In this document: positions 32,534-41,627 of the stretch, piece by piece
Numbering within the stretch: position 1 is the first letter of the stretch
Layout of the letters: each line of letters opens with the position of its first letter
Origin: Sphaerisporangium fuscum
GTDB lineage: Bacteria; Actinomycetota; Actinomycetes; Streptosporangiales; Streptosporangiaceae
Direction: 5' to 3'
Assembly (NCBI RefSeq): GCF_018531465.1
Contig: NZ_JAHDTF010000035.1
Coordinates: 62,001-126,000 of the forward strand
Length of the DNA: 64,000 bases
Translations under genes and position numbers: made by a program
Notes under the pieces: model-generated
The model's database searches: none
The model's input: the letters and a program-made list of their open reading frames with translations, nothing else
Told to the model about the DNA's origin: nothing

Positions 32534-33667
32534 TCAGGACGTCGGCGCGACGCCCTGGGCGGCCGGCGAGAGGTTGTCGCCGCGCAGCCACGCCTCGATG
32601 ACGCGGGCGATCCTCGGCCCGGCGGCGCCGTCCCACAGCGGCGGCAGCTCCCCGCTCGGGGTGGCCGCGCCGTCGGCGAGCGCCTTCGACGCGGCGGCGG
32701 ACAGCGTCGCGGGCGTCACCAGGCGGTTGGTGCCATGGGTGACCGTGACGGGCCGCTCGGTGTTGGGGCGGACGGTGAGACAGGGGACGCCCAGCATGGT
32801 CGTCTCCTCCTGCACGCCGCCGGAGTCGGTGACGACCAGCGCCGCGCCGCGCACCAGCGAGAGGAAGTCGACGTACCCCAGCGGATCGATGATCGTGAGG
32901 TTGTCGCCGGTGACCAGGCCCGCCTCGGCCAGGCGCGCCCGGCCGCGCGGGTGCAGCGGGACCACGATCGGCACCTGCTCGCCCACCGCCAGCACGGCCT
33001 CGACCAGCTCGCGCGCCGCCTCGGGGTCGTCGACGTTGGCCGGACGGTGCAGGGTCGCCACGGCGTACCGCCCGGGCAGGCCGAGGCGTGCCTTCAGCGG
33101 CTCGGGGTCGAGCTTGGGCAGCGCCGAGAAGAGACTGTCGATCATGGGGTTGCCGACCAGGTGCACCTTGGACGGCGCGACGCCCTCGTTGGCGAGGTGG
33201 GAGAGCCCGTCGGGACTGGTCACCAGCAGGATGTCGGCGAGGGCGTCGGTGACGACCCGGTTGACCTCCTCGGGCATCTCCCGGTCGAACGAGCGAAGGC
33301 CCGCCTCCACGTGCGCGGTCGGGATGTGCAGCTTGGCGCAGACCAGGATCGCGGCCAGCGTCGAGTTGACATCGCCGTAGACCACGACAAGGTCGGGCTT
33401 GTGCTCGAGGACGACCTCTTCGAGCCCGGTGAGCAGCGCGGCGGTCTGCCGCGCGTGGGTGCCGGAGCCCACGCCGAGGTTGGCGATCGGCTCGGGCAGG
33501 CCGAGGTCGGCGAAGAACACGTCGGACATCAGCGCGTCGTAGTGCTGCCCCGTGTGGACGATGCCCTGCCGGACGCCCAGTTCGGCGAGAGCGCGCACGA
33601 CAGGCGCCGCTTTGACGAAGTTGGGACGAGCGCCCAGCACGTGCAGAACGAGGGCGTTTTCCCTCAT
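32534..33667 (-). CDS. wecB: UDP-N-acetylglucosamine 2-epimerase (non-hydrolysing)
   Basis: A 377-residue GT-B-fold epimerase converting UDP-GlcNAc to UDP-ManNAc. The N-terminal LGARPNFVKAAPVVRALAE, GQHYDALMSDVFF, YGDVNSTLAA, HVEAGLRSFDREMPEEVNR-type run, HRPANVDD and DSGGVQEETTMLGVPCLT are all diagnostic. Length equals the family norm. Upstream of the glycosyltransferase and divergent from the GT4/dehydrogenase genes; with the dehydrogenase it gives UDP-ManNAcA for surface glycan or teichuronic-type polymer (inference). Confidence 0.95.
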   Translation of the reverse strand: MRENALVLHVLGARPNFVKAAPVVRALAELGVRQGIVHTGQHYDALMSDVFFADLGLPEPIANLGVGSGTHARQTAALLTGLEEVVLEHKPDLVVVYGDVNSTLAAILVCAKLHIPTAHVEAGLRSFDREMPEEVNRVVTDALADILLVTSPDGLSHLANEGVAPSKVHLVGNPMIDSLFSALPKLDPEPLKARLGLPGRYAVATLHRPANVDDPEAARELVEAVLAVGEQVPIVVPLHPRGRARLAEAGLVTGDNLTIIDPLGYVDFLSLVRGAALVVTDSGGVQEETTMLGVPCLTVRPNTERPVTVTHGTNRLVTPATLSAAASKALADGAATPSGELPPLWDGAAGPRIARVIEAWLRGDNLSPAAQGVAPTS

Positions 33668-33743
33668 TGACCTCGCCTTTCACCCGGAATCAGGTCGTCT
33701 AATGCTCAGATGGGCCAAGCGGTGCCTATGGTACGGTCACGGC

Positions 33744-35405
33744 GTGGTTTCCGAGGCCAGCCGGCCCGAGAAGGTATCCCCAAAGTCGGCTCGTGCCGGC
33801 CTGCGCGGCTTCCTCAAGGGCTTCGTCCAGCATCCGGTCATCGTCTCCCGCGTCTTCGTCACCAGGGTCAAATCTGACCCCATGAGGGTGGCGCAGGCGG
33901 CGGCCGAGGCCATGCCGCCGACTCTGCGTCCCGCCGTCGGCAAGGTCGCCTGGCCCGTGGCCCGCGCGGTCAAGGTGACGGCACGCAAGATCGCGCGGCG
34001 CATGGCCGACGGGCCGCTGGAGGCGGCCAAGATCGAGTTCGAGCGCGGTCGCATGACCAAGGCCATCGAGGTGCTGCAGCCGCACGCCCGCTGGCCGTTC
34101 ATCCGCCGCCGGATCGCCTACTACGAGGGCGAGAAGGCCGCGATCAGCCCGACGCCGATCCCGCCGAAGTCCAAGGTGATCGTCGGCGAGCGCGTCGAGG
34201 GCCGTGTGCTGCACTGCGTGACCAACGCCCTGCCGTACACCCAGGCCGGCTACACCGTGCGCACCCACCGCATCGTCACCGCCCAGCGCGCCGCGGGGCT
34301 CGACCCGCACGTGGTGACGAGCTGGGGCTACCCGATGCTCCAGGGACACGCGGACGCCGAGCCGTACGACGAGATCGACGGGGTGCCCTACCACCGGCTG
34401 CTGCCGAGCGGCGAGGTGCCGTTCGAGAGCCGGGGCCGCATGGTCCGCGGGGCCGGCGAGGTGACCGAGCTGGTCAGGACGCTGCGCCCGCAGGTGCTGC
34501 ACGCCGCCACCGACCACCGCAACGGCTCGGTGGCGCTGGCCGCCCGCGAGCGCACCGGCACGCCGATGGTGTACGAGGTGCGGGGCTTCCTGGAGGAGAC
34601 CTGGGCCTCGCGCGACCCCGCGCGGGTCGGCAGCGAGCGGCACCTGCTCCAGCGGGAGCGCGAGGCGCACATCATGCGCTCGGCGGACGCCGTGGTGACC
34701 CTGGCCGAGACGATGGCGGCCGAGATCGTCGAGCGCGGCGTGCCCCGCGAGAAGATCTTCCTCGCGCCGAACGCGGTGGACGACTCCCTGCTGAGCGCCG
34801 ACTACGACGGCCCGGCGTTCCGGTCGGCGTACGGCATCGCCCCCGGCGAGATCGTGGTCGGCTCGGTGTCGAGCATCGTCGGCTACGAGGGCTTCGCCAC
34901 ACTGCTGTCGGCCGCCGCGCTGCTCCGCGACGCCGGCACGCCCGTACGGGTGCTGATCGTCGGCGACGGCGCCGAACGGCCCGCGCTGCTCGCCCAGGTG
35001 GAGAAGCTCCGCCTCGGTGACCTCGCCATCCTTCCCGGACGCGTCGGCCCGGAGGAGGCGCTGCAGGCGCAGTCGGCCATCGACATCTTCGCCTGCCCCC
35101 GTGAGGACCTGCGCGTCTGCCGCCTGGTGACCCCGCTCAAGCCGGTGGAGGCGATGGCGCTCGGCAAGCCCGTCGTCCTCAGCGACCTTCCGGCGCTGTC
35201 GGAGCTGGTCGGCTCCGACGGCGCGGGCATGCTCGTGCCGCCCGGCGACCCCGCCGCGCTGGCCAAGGCCGTCGCCTCGCTGCGCGAGGATCCCGCGCGC
35301 CGCGCGGAGATGGGCGAGGCCGGCCGTGCCGAGGTCGCGGCCAAGCGGACGTGGAGCCGAATCGCGGAGACGTACAAGGCGATCTACCAGTCGCTGGCGA
35401 GCTGA
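33744..35405 (+). CDS. Glycosyltransferase family 4 protein
   Basis: A 553-residue protein. The first 140 residues are basic and helical (an unusual N-terminal extension, perhaps membrane-associating). A GT4 N-lobe follows (VTNALPYTQAGYTVRTHRIV, HVVTSWGYPM), then the C-lobe with FLAPNAVDDSLL, VVGSVSSIVGYEGFATLLSA, and EAMALGKPVVLSDLPALSEL holding the donor-binding EX7E region. Start GTG 33744 has no clear Shine-Dalgarno and may be leaderless; TATGGT at 33727 could be its -10. Divergent from wecB. Confidence 0.86.
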   Translation: MVSEASRPEKVSPKSARAGLRGFLKGFVQHPVIVSRVFVTRVKSDPMRVAQAAAEAMPPTLRPAVGKVAWPVARAVKVTARKIARRMADGPLEAAKIEFERGRMTKAIEVLQPHARWPFIRRRIAYYEGEKAAISPTPIPPKSKVIVGERVEGRVLHCVTNALPYTQAGYTVRTHRIVTAQRAAGLDPHVVTSWGYPMLQGHADAEPYDEIDGVPYHRLLPSGEVPFESRGRMVRGAGEVTELVRTLRPQVLHAATDHRNGSVALAARERTGTPMVYEVRGFLEETWASRDPARVGSERHLLQREREAHIMRSADAVVTLAETMAAEIVERGVPREKIFLAPNAVDDSLLSADYDGPAFRSAYGIAPGEIVVGSVSSIVGYEGFATLLSAAALLRDAGTPVRVLIVGDGAERPALLAQVEKLRLGDLAILPGRVGPEEALQAQSAIDIFACPREDLRVCRLVTPLKPVEAMALGKPVVLSDLPALSELVGSDGAGMLVPPGDPAALAKAVASLREDPARRAEMGEAGRAEVAAKRTWSRIAETYKAIYQSLAS

Positions 35406-35534
35406 TTGCCCTATTGTGGCCGTACTTACGGAAGCGGTTAGCTGTGGGTTCAACCGCATTAGACGTGATCTGTGCGGACTTGAGATAGCCTTTGCCACCA
35501 TGCAGTGTTGTTTCGGACTACCTCAGGCGACCAA

Positions 35535-36800
35535 GTGAGCGGATACGATCTCGCGGTCATCGGTCTGGGATACGTGGGAATGCCCCTGGCCAAGGAGGCC
35601 ACGGGGGCGGGCCTGCGCGTCGTCGGCCTCGACGTCGACCCGCGTAAGGTCGACGCCCTGACCTCCGGCAGCTCCTACATCGACGACCTGAGCGACGCCG
35701 ACCTCGACTCCATGCTGGCGAACGGCTTCACCGCCACGCTCGACCAGTCGGTGCTCGCGGCCAGCGACACCGTGGTGATCTGCGTGCCGACGCCGCTCGA
35801 CGAGGACCACCGCCCCGACCTCTCGGCCGTACGCGGCGCCGTGGAGTCGGCGGCGCGCTACCTCCAGCGGGGCACGCTGATCGTCCTGGAGTCGACCACC
35901 TACCCCGGCACCACCGACGACTTCGTCCGTCCCGTCCTCGAAGAGGTCTCGGGACTGACCGCGGGTGTCGACTTCCACCTGGCGTTCTCGCCCGAGCGCA
36001 TCGACCCGGGCAACCCCAAGTACGGTCTGCGCAACACCCCGAAGGTCGTCGGCGGCTACACCGAGGCCTGCCGCGACCGGGCGGCGGGGTTCTACGCCCG
36101 CTTCATCGAGCAGGTCGTGACGGTCAGCGGCACGCGCGAGGCCGAGATGGCCAAGCTGCTGGAGAACACCTACCGGCACGTCAACATCGCCCTCGTCAAC
36201 GAGATGGCGATCTTCTGTGACGAGCTCGGCGTGAACCTCTGGGAGTCCATCGAGGCGGCCGCGACCAAGCCGTTCGGCTTCCAGAAGTTCCTGCCCGGCC
36301 CCGGCGTCGGCGGGCACTGCATCCCGGTGGACCCCTCTTATCTCTCCTACTCGGTGCGCAAGCTCGGGTACCCGTTCCGGTTCGTCGAGCTGGCGCAGGA
36401 GATCAACGAGCGGATGCCGGCGTACGTCGTCGCCCGCGTGCAGCGCCTGCTGAACCGGGACAAGAAGGCCGTCAACGGTTCGCGCGTCCTGCTGATGGGC
36501 GTCACCTACAAGCCCGACATCGCCGACGAGCGTGAGACCCCCGCGGTGCCGGTCGCCCGGGTGTTCCGCGAGCTCGGCGCGGACCTGGCGTTCGCCGACC
36601 CGCACGTCAAGCAGTGGGTGGTCGACGGCGTCGAGGTGCCACGGGAGGAAGACCTGGCGGAGGCCGTGGACAGGGCGGACGTCACCGTGCTGCTCCAGCA
36701 GCACTCCGCGTTCGACCTCGACATGGTCGAGAAGCGGGCCAAGCTACTTCTCGACACCAGGGGCGTCCTCTCCGAGGGCGAACGCGTCGAGCGGCTCTAG
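35535..36800 (+). CDS. wecC: Nucleotide sugar dehydrogenase, UDP-ManNAc/GlcNAc type (WecC-like)
   Basis: A 421-residue NAD-dependent dehydrogenase. Rossmann motif LAVIGLGYVGMPLAKEA, the substrate loop SPERIDPGNPKYGLRNTPK, the Lys/Asn site AKLLENTYRHVNIALVNE and the catalytic Cys in GVGGHCIPVDPSYLS are all present. The RIDPGN and ENTYRHVNIALVNE spellings favour the UDP-HexNAc branch over UDP-glucose. With WecB it would make UDP-ManNAcA. GTG at 35535 fits the start of the first strand; Shine-Dalgarno is poor. Followed closely by a glycosyltransferase. Confidence 0.88.
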   Translation: MSGYDLAVIGLGYVGMPLAKEATGAGLRVVGLDVDPRKVDALTSGSSYIDDLSDADLDSMLANGFTATLDQSVLAASDTVVICVPTPLDEDHRPDLSAVRGAVESAARYLQRGTLIVLESTTYPGTTDDFVRPVLEEVSGLTAGVDFHLAFSPERIDPGNPKYGLRNTPKVVGGYTEACRDRAAGFYARFIEQVVTVSGTREAEMAKLLENTYRHVNIALVNEMAIFCDELGVNLWESIEAAATKPFGFQKFLPGPGVGGHCIPVDPSYLSYSVRKLGYPFRFVELAQEINERMPAYVVARVQRLLNRDKKAVNGSRVLLMGVTYKPDIADERETPAVPVARVFRELGADLAFADPHVKQWVVDGVEVPREEDLAEAVDRADVTVLLQQHSAFDLDMVEKRAKLLLDTRGVLSEGERVERL

Positions 36801-36816
36801 GGCGGAGGGTCGGCGC

Positions 36817-37908
36817 GTGCACGTGCTCGTCATGACGGTGGTCCACCACCCCGAGGATGCCCGGATCCTGCACCGGCAGATCCGCGCGCTCGTGGACGCC
36901 GGTCATGCTGTCACGTACGCCGCGCCGTACACGGCGCGAGGCGTCGTGCCCCGCTCGTGGGTGACCGGCGTCGACCTGCCCCGGGCGGCCGAGCGCAAGC
37001 GGCTGGCGGCGGTGCGGGCCGCGCGGCGGCTGTTCAAGAGCCTGCGCGACCAGGTCGACCTGGCGCTCATCCACGATCCCGAGCTGCTGCTCGCGGTCGC
37101 CGGTGTGCGGAAGCGTCCCCCGGTCGTGTGGGACGTCCACGAGGACACTCCGGCCACGCTGTCGCTGAAGCCGTGGCTGCCGTCGTTCCTGCGCCCGCCG
37201 ACGCGCTTCCTCGCGCGGCTGCTGGAGGGCACGGCGGAGCGTCACCTGCACCTGTTGCTGGCCGAGAGCGCCTACGCCGGCCGGTTCCGGCGGGCGCACC
37301 TGGTCGTGCCGAACGAGACCTGGGTGCCCGACCACGTCAGCGAACCGTCCGACGACCGGGTGGTCTACCTCGGCTGGCTGTCGGAGGCGCGGGGCGTGCG
37401 GGAGGCCGTCGAGGTGGGACGGCTGCTGCAGCCGCACCGCGTCGCCGTCGAGCTCATCGGGTACGCCGACCCGCAGAGCCGTCCGATGCTCAATCAGGCC
37501 GTGGCCGATGGAGTGCTGGAGTGGCGTGACTTCATGCCGAACGACGAGGCGCTGAAGCGGCTCGACGGGGCGCTCGCCGGGCTCTCGTTACTGCACGACG
37601 AGCCGAACTACCGCCACTCCATGCCCACCAAGATCGTGGAGTACATGGCGCACGGCATCCCCGTCATCACCACGCCCTCGCCCCGCGCGGTCGAGCTGGT
37701 GGAGCGGTACCGCAGCGGCGTGGTCGTCCCCTGGAACGACCCCCAGGCCGTCGCCCAGGCGGTGCTGCGACTGAAGAACAACCCCGAGGAGCGCCTGGGC
37801 GCCGGGGCGCGGGGCTACGCCGCCGCCCGCGCGAACCACCACTGGCCGAACTCGGCCCGCAGGTTCGTCACGCAGCTCGAAATGTGGGCCGCAAGCGACA
37901 AGAAGTAG
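36817..37908 (+). CDS. Glycosyltransferase, GT-B fold
   Basis: A 363-residue transferase. N-lobe: VHVLVMTVVHHPEDARILHR and VVWDVHEDTPATLSLK. C-lobe: VVYLGWLSEARGVREAVEVG, then HSMPTKIVEYMAHGIPVITT, the donor-sugar loop. The GTG at 36817 follows GGAGGG by seven bases and lies 16 bases after the dehydrogenase stop, so they are one operon. It contains one rare TTA leucine codon (37588). Acceptor unknown. Confidence 0.86.
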   Translation: MHVLVMTVVHHPEDARILHRQIRALVDAGHAVTYAAPYTARGVVPRSWVTGVDLPRAAERKRLAAVRAARRLFKSLRDQVDLALIHDPELLLAVAGVRKRPPVVWDVHEDTPATLSLKPWLPSFLRPPTRFLARLLEGTAERHLHLLLAESAYAGRFRRAHLVVPNETWVPDHVSEPSDDRVVYLGWLSEARGVREAVEVGRLLQPHRVAVELIGYADPQSRPMLNQAVADGVLEWRDFMPNDEALKRLDGALAGLSLLHDEPNYRHSMPTKIVEYMAHGIPVITTPSPRAVELVERYRSGVVVPWNDPQAVAQAVLRLKNNPEERLGAGARGYAAARANHHWPNSARRFVTQLEMWAASDKK

Positions 37909-37909
37909 T

Positions 37910-37929
37910 CCTGATCCATCTTTATCAGG
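37910..37929 (+). terminator. Weak hairpin after the glycosyltransferase
   Basis: CCTGAT (37910-37915) pairs with ATCAGG (37924-37929) with an eight-base loop directly after the stop codon. Short stem; may only attenuate readthrough into the next gene. Confidence 0.35.
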
Positions 37930-37960
37930 GCCACAACCCGAGGACGGTAATCTCCTGAAG

Positions 37961-39772
37961 GTGCGCGGGCTCACTCTGCTCCTGGGAGCGGCTCTCCTGG
38001 CCGCTGTCGCGGCGGTCGTCATCGTCCTGCCGGACTCCCCGGGCGGCTCCAGGACCGCGGCGACCGGCAAGCCGACGGCCCAACGCGGCTCCGGCAGCCC
38101 CACGCCGACCGCGAGCGCGTTCAGCGACCCCTGTGGAACGTTCGACACCACCACGCCCAGCCCGTACGCGGTCAGCGGCTACTGGCTGGTGCCGACCTCC
38201 GACCACTGCACCTGGCGCAGCCAGCTCCAGGCCATCCACCGGGTCGGCGGCGACACCGTCGTCCGCCTCGGCTTCGGCCTGCAGCCGCGCGCGGTGGACG
38301 GCGACGGCCGCGTGCTCGACGCGCAGGGCCAGAACCCCGACCCCCGCTACGAGCGGTGCGTGGAGAACGGCATGAGCTGCGTGAAGGCCGCCGAGGCCGC
38401 GCTCAAGGCCGCCAACCCCGGCAACCGCATCACCTGGACCTACGTCTACCGCACCGACGAGGCGTTCGGCCGCGACCTGTTCCGCTGCCCCCAGATGGAG
38501 CACACGATCACCGTCGGCAACGACGTGTACTACCGGGTGATCGCCCCCGACGACGGCTCCGACAGCGCGTCGTGCGACTTCTCCTCCGGCGGCAAGGGAT
38601 ACCACCTGATCCTCGTGGACGGCGCGAGCAGGGACAGCCTCACCGAGATCCTCGACCTGGCCGACCGCTTCGCGATGCGGGTCTTCCCCGCGCTGCCGCT
38701 GGCCCCGCGCGACCGCGTCGACCCCACCAAGGCCGACCCTCGGCACATCGGCACGCTCACCACGCTGACCAGGCGCATCCTGCAGGACTACGGCGACCGC
38801 TTCAAGGACCGCTACTCGCTCGGCGGCGTCTACCAGCCCTTCGAGCTCCAGCTACGGCAGTGGCCGGACCCGTCCAAGGTCCCCACCCTGCAGGTCTACG
38901 CCGAACAGCACGAGATCGTGGAGCAGGAGCTTCCCGGCAAGCCGATCCTGGTCAGCCCGTATCTGGACGCGCGCAAGGAGAAGAAGTTCACCGCCACGCC
39001 CGCCCAGGTCGGCGAGGGCTTCAAGGCGCTCGCCCGCAGTGGCGTCGGCATCATCGCGCCGCAGGACAGCCGTGGCACCGGCAAGGTCGGACTGTTCTGG
39101 CCCAACCTGAAGGGCCAGAAGGTGGACGAGCGCCTCAAGCCGGTAGTGGGCGACACCACCTACGGCGAGGCCTATTACGGCTCCACCCGCGACTACTACC
39201 GGGCCATGTCGGAGGCGCTGACGCAACTGCACGCCGAGGGCACCGACGTGCAGCTGTGGGCCAACGTGGAGGCGTTCGAGCCGCAGGGCGACGGCGCCTG
39301 CGAGGCGGGCGGCAAGCGGGGCGTCACCGACAAGAAGCGCCTGGACGAGGCCGTCGCGTTCGCCGGGCCCTACGTGTCGAAGATCATCTCCTACAAGTGG
39401 AGCAGCTTCTTCACCTGCGGAACGCCCACCCTCGCCGAACAGGTCGCCAGGGACTGGGACCGCCCCATCCCGATCCAGGCCATCCCCGGCAAGCGGGGCA
39501 TCCAGGACGGCATCGAGGTCCGCGGCTACAACGTGGCGCACGGCAAGGTCACGCTGAGCTGGTACGGCGGGCCGGAGCCCAAGGTGGTGGACTCCGACGC
39601 GGTGGGATGGTGGGACGCCACCCCCATCGCCGGGCTACCCGGCGCCGTCCAGAAGGTCTGGATCCCGGTCGACTGGTCGTCGGTCCCGGACCGCACCTGG
39701 GTCCGGGTGGAGGTCACCTCCCAGGACGGGCGCCGGAGCACCACCCCCGTCTTCCTCAACCACCAGACCTGA
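37961..39772 (+). CDS. Secreted/anchored DUF4434-like TIM-barrel protein
   Basis: A 603-residue exported protein. An N-terminal membrane helix (LTLLLGAALLAAVAAVVIVL) is followed by a Ser/Thr/Pro-rich linker to about residue 50. The central domain has SLGGVYQPFELQLRQWPD, PGKPILVSPYLDARKEK and VQLWANVEAFEPQGDG, a pattern like DUF4434, a putative glycoside-hydrolase-like barrel. The last 90 residues look like a beta domain. In a glycan locus it may trim or modify the polymer, but no activity is established. Several Cys pairs suit export. Confidence 0.7.
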   Translation: MRGLTLLLGAALLAAVAAVVIVLPDSPGGSRTAATGKPTAQRGSGSPTPTASAFSDPCGTFDTTTPSPYAVSGYWLVPTSDHCTWRSQLQAIHRVGGDTVVRLGFGLQPRAVDGDGRVLDAQGQNPDPRYERCVENGMSCVKAAEAALKAANPGNRITWTYVYRTDEAFGRDLFRCPQMEHTITVGNDVYYRVIAPDDGSDSASCDFSSGGKGYHLILVDGASRDSLTEILDLADRFAMRVFPALPLAPRDRVDPTKADPRHIGTLTTLTRRILQDYGDRFKDRYSLGGVYQPFELQLRQWPDPSKVPTLQVYAEQHEIVEQELPGKPILVSPYLDARKEKKFTATPAQVGEGFKALARSGVGIIAPQDSRGTGKVGLFWPNLKGQKVDERLKPVVGDTTYGEAYYGSTRDYYRAMSEALTQLHAEGTDVQLWANVEAFEPQGDGACEAGGKRGVTDKKRLDEAVAFAGPYVSKIISYKWSSFFTCGTPTLAEQVARDWDRPIPIQAIPGKRGIQDGIEVRGYNVAHGKVTLSWYGGPEPKVVDSDAVGWWDATPIAGLPGAVQKVWIPVDWSSVPDRTWVRVEVTSQDGRRSTTPVFLNHQT

Positions 39773-39844
39773 GGGCCGGGCGTCCGCCCTGGTCACCGGC
39801 CGTGGCGGTCCGAGGTGCTCCGATCCCGGTGTAACGTGCGTGAC

Positions 39845-40507
39845 ATGGTCCCGCGCATTCCGGTCAGCGTGGATCTCGTCGTTCTCACCGTGCGCTGCCA
39901 TCAACTCTGCGCCCTGGTCTGGCGGCGCGACCGCCCGCCGTACGAAGGTCGCTGGGCGCTGTCGGGGGGCTTCATCCAGCTGGAGGAAGACCTTCCCGCC
40001 GCGGCCGCCCGCGTGCTCGCCGAGCGCGCCGGTCTGCCCGGCGCGCCCGTCCACCTGGAGCAACTGCGCACCTACGGTTACCCCGACCGCGACCCCCGGC
40101 AGCGTGTCGTGAGCGTGGCCTACCTCGGGCTCGCCCCCGACCTGCCCGCCTCCACGGAGGCCCACATGAGCTGGCAGCCGGTGTCGTCGCTGGAGGCCAT
40201 GGCCTTCGACCACCGGCGCATCATGCTCGACGGCATCGAACGCGCGGGGGCCAAGCTGGAGTACACCTCCCTCGGGGCGGCGTTCTGCCCGGAGGAGTTC
40301 ACCGTGGCCGATCTGCGCAGGGTGTACGAGATCGTGTGGGGCCGCCCGCTCGACCCGCGCAACTTCCACCGCAAGGTGACCAAGGCCGACGGCTTCCTCC
40401 TCCCCACCGGCCGCACCACCACCCGCGACGGCGGCCGGCCCGCCATGCTGTACCGCCGGGGGCCCGCGGAGCTGCTGCACCCGCCGATGCTGCGGCTCGC
40501 CGGATAG
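39845..40507 (+). CDS. NUDIX domain protein with C-terminal winged helix (NrtR-like)
   Basis: A 220-residue protein. Nudix fold at about residues 5-135 with a degenerate box: GGFIQLEEDLPAAAARVLAE lacks the canonical REUxEE residues. The C-terminus (FTVADLRRVYEIVWGRPLDP, NFHRKVTKADGFL) is the winged helix of NrtR-type regulators. That combination suggests an ADP-ribose- or NAD-related transcription regulator rather than a hydrolase. ATG 39845 chosen; a GTG at 39836 is possible. No NAD gene is adjacent. Confidence 0.8.
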   Translation: MVPRIPVSVDLVVLTVRCHQLCALVWRRDRPPYEGRWALSGGFIQLEEDLPAAAARVLAERAGLPGAPVHLEQLRTYGYPDRDPRQRVVSVAYLGLAPDLPASTEAHMSWQPVSSLEAMAFDHRRIMLDGIERAGAKLEYTSLGAAFCPEEFTVADLRRVYEIVWGRPLDPRNFHRKVTKADGFLLPTGRTTTRDGGRPAMLYRRGPAELLHPPMLRLAG

Positions 40508-40545
40508 CCGCCCCAGGGGCGTAGGACGTCGCCGAGGAATAAGGT

Positions 40546-41613
40546 ATGGACATGCCTCGCTTCCGCCCGATTCTGGATCAGTTGCCCGTCTACCGGCCGG
40601 GGAAGGCCGTGGTGTCCGCCGACGGGCGGTCGTTCAAGCTGTCGTCCAACGAGTGCCCCTACGACCCGCTGCCGTCGGTGGTGGAGGCGATCGCCGCCGC
40701 CGCCCGCGAGATCCACCGCTACCCCGACGCGGCCTGTGTGGGGCTCACCGAGGCCCTGGCGGGACGTTTCGGCGTCCCGCAGGAGCACGTCGCGCTCGGC
40801 GCGGGCTCGGTGACGGTCGCCCAGCAGCTTTTCGAGACCGTGAGCGACCCCGAGGCAGAGGTGATCTACGCCTGGCGGTCGTTCGAGGCCTACCCCCTGC
40901 TCGCCGACCTGTCGGGTGTGGTCTCGGTGCGCGTGCCCCTGGCGGAGGAGACCCACGACCTCCGGGCCATGGCCGCCGCGATCACCCCGCGCACCCGCAT
41001 GATCTTCGTGTGCAACCCCAACAACCCGACCGGCACGGTCAACCGCACCGCCGAGCTCACGGCGTTCCTCGACGAGGTCCCCGCCGACGTGCTCGTCGTG
41101 CTCGACGAGGCCTACCGCGAGTACGTCCGCGACGCCGACGTGCCCGACGGGCTCGACCTGTACCGCGACCGGCCGAACGTCGCCGTCCTGCGCACCTTCT
41201 CCAAGGCGTACGGCCTGGCCGGTCTGCGGGTGGGCTACCTCATCGGCCACGAGCCCGTCGCCTCGGCCGTCCGCAAGACGATGGTGCCCTTCGCGGTCAA
41301 CAGCATCGCGCAGGCCGCCGCCATCGCCTCCCTGGCCGCCGAGGACGAGTTGCTGGAGCGCGTCGAACTGGTGGTCAAGGAGCGCACCCGGGTGCGCGAC
41401 GCGCTGCTCGGCCAGGGCTGGGAGGTCCCGCCGACCGAGGCGAACTTCGTGTGGCTGCGGCTCGGCGAGCGCACGGGCGAGTTCGCCGAGCGCTGCGCCG
41501 TCGACGGCGTCGCCGTCCGGCCGTACGGCGTGGAGGGCGCGCGCATCTCCATCGGCACGCCCGAGGCGAACGACGCCTTCCTCGCCGCCGCGGCGGACTT
41601 CCGGGGCCGTTAG
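40546..41613 (+). CDS. hisC: Histidinol-phosphate/aromatic aminotransferase family (HisC-type)
   Basis: A 355-residue fold-type I PLP transaminase. Motifs: KLSSNECPYDPLPSVVEAIA, IFVCNPNNPTGT, VLDEAYREYV, and the PLP Lys in LRTFSKAYGLAGLRVGY. This set is shared by HisC and the actinobacterial phenylalanine/aromatic aminotransferase (Pat, often called HisC2). It is not in a his operon, so the aromatic role is at least as likely. GAGGAATAAGGT precedes the ATG. It is 38 bases after the NrtR-like gene. Confidence 0.85.
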   Translation: MDMPRFRPILDQLPVYRPGKAVVSADGRSFKLSSNECPYDPLPSVVEAIAAAAREIHRYPDAACVGLTEALAGRFGVPQEHVALGAGSVTVAQQLFETVSDPEAEVIYAWRSFEAYPLLADLSGVVSVRVPLAEETHDLRAMAAAITPRTRMIFVCNPNNPTGTVNRTAELTAFLDEVPADVLVVLDEAYREYVRDADVPDGLDLYRDRPNVAVLRTFSKAYGLAGLRVGYLIGHEPVASAVRKTMVPFAVNSIAQAAAIASLAAEDELLERVELVVKERTRVRDALLGQGWEVPPTEANFVWLRLGERTGEFAERCAVDGVAVRPYGVEGARISIGTPEANDAFLAAAADFRGR

Positions 41614-41627
41614 GGCCGTTTGTTTCA

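Noticed and set aside
30347..33670. 1107-codon plus-strand open frame across the glycosyltransferase and wecB
   Set aside because: Antisense shadow of two clearly recognised genes; no domain seen.
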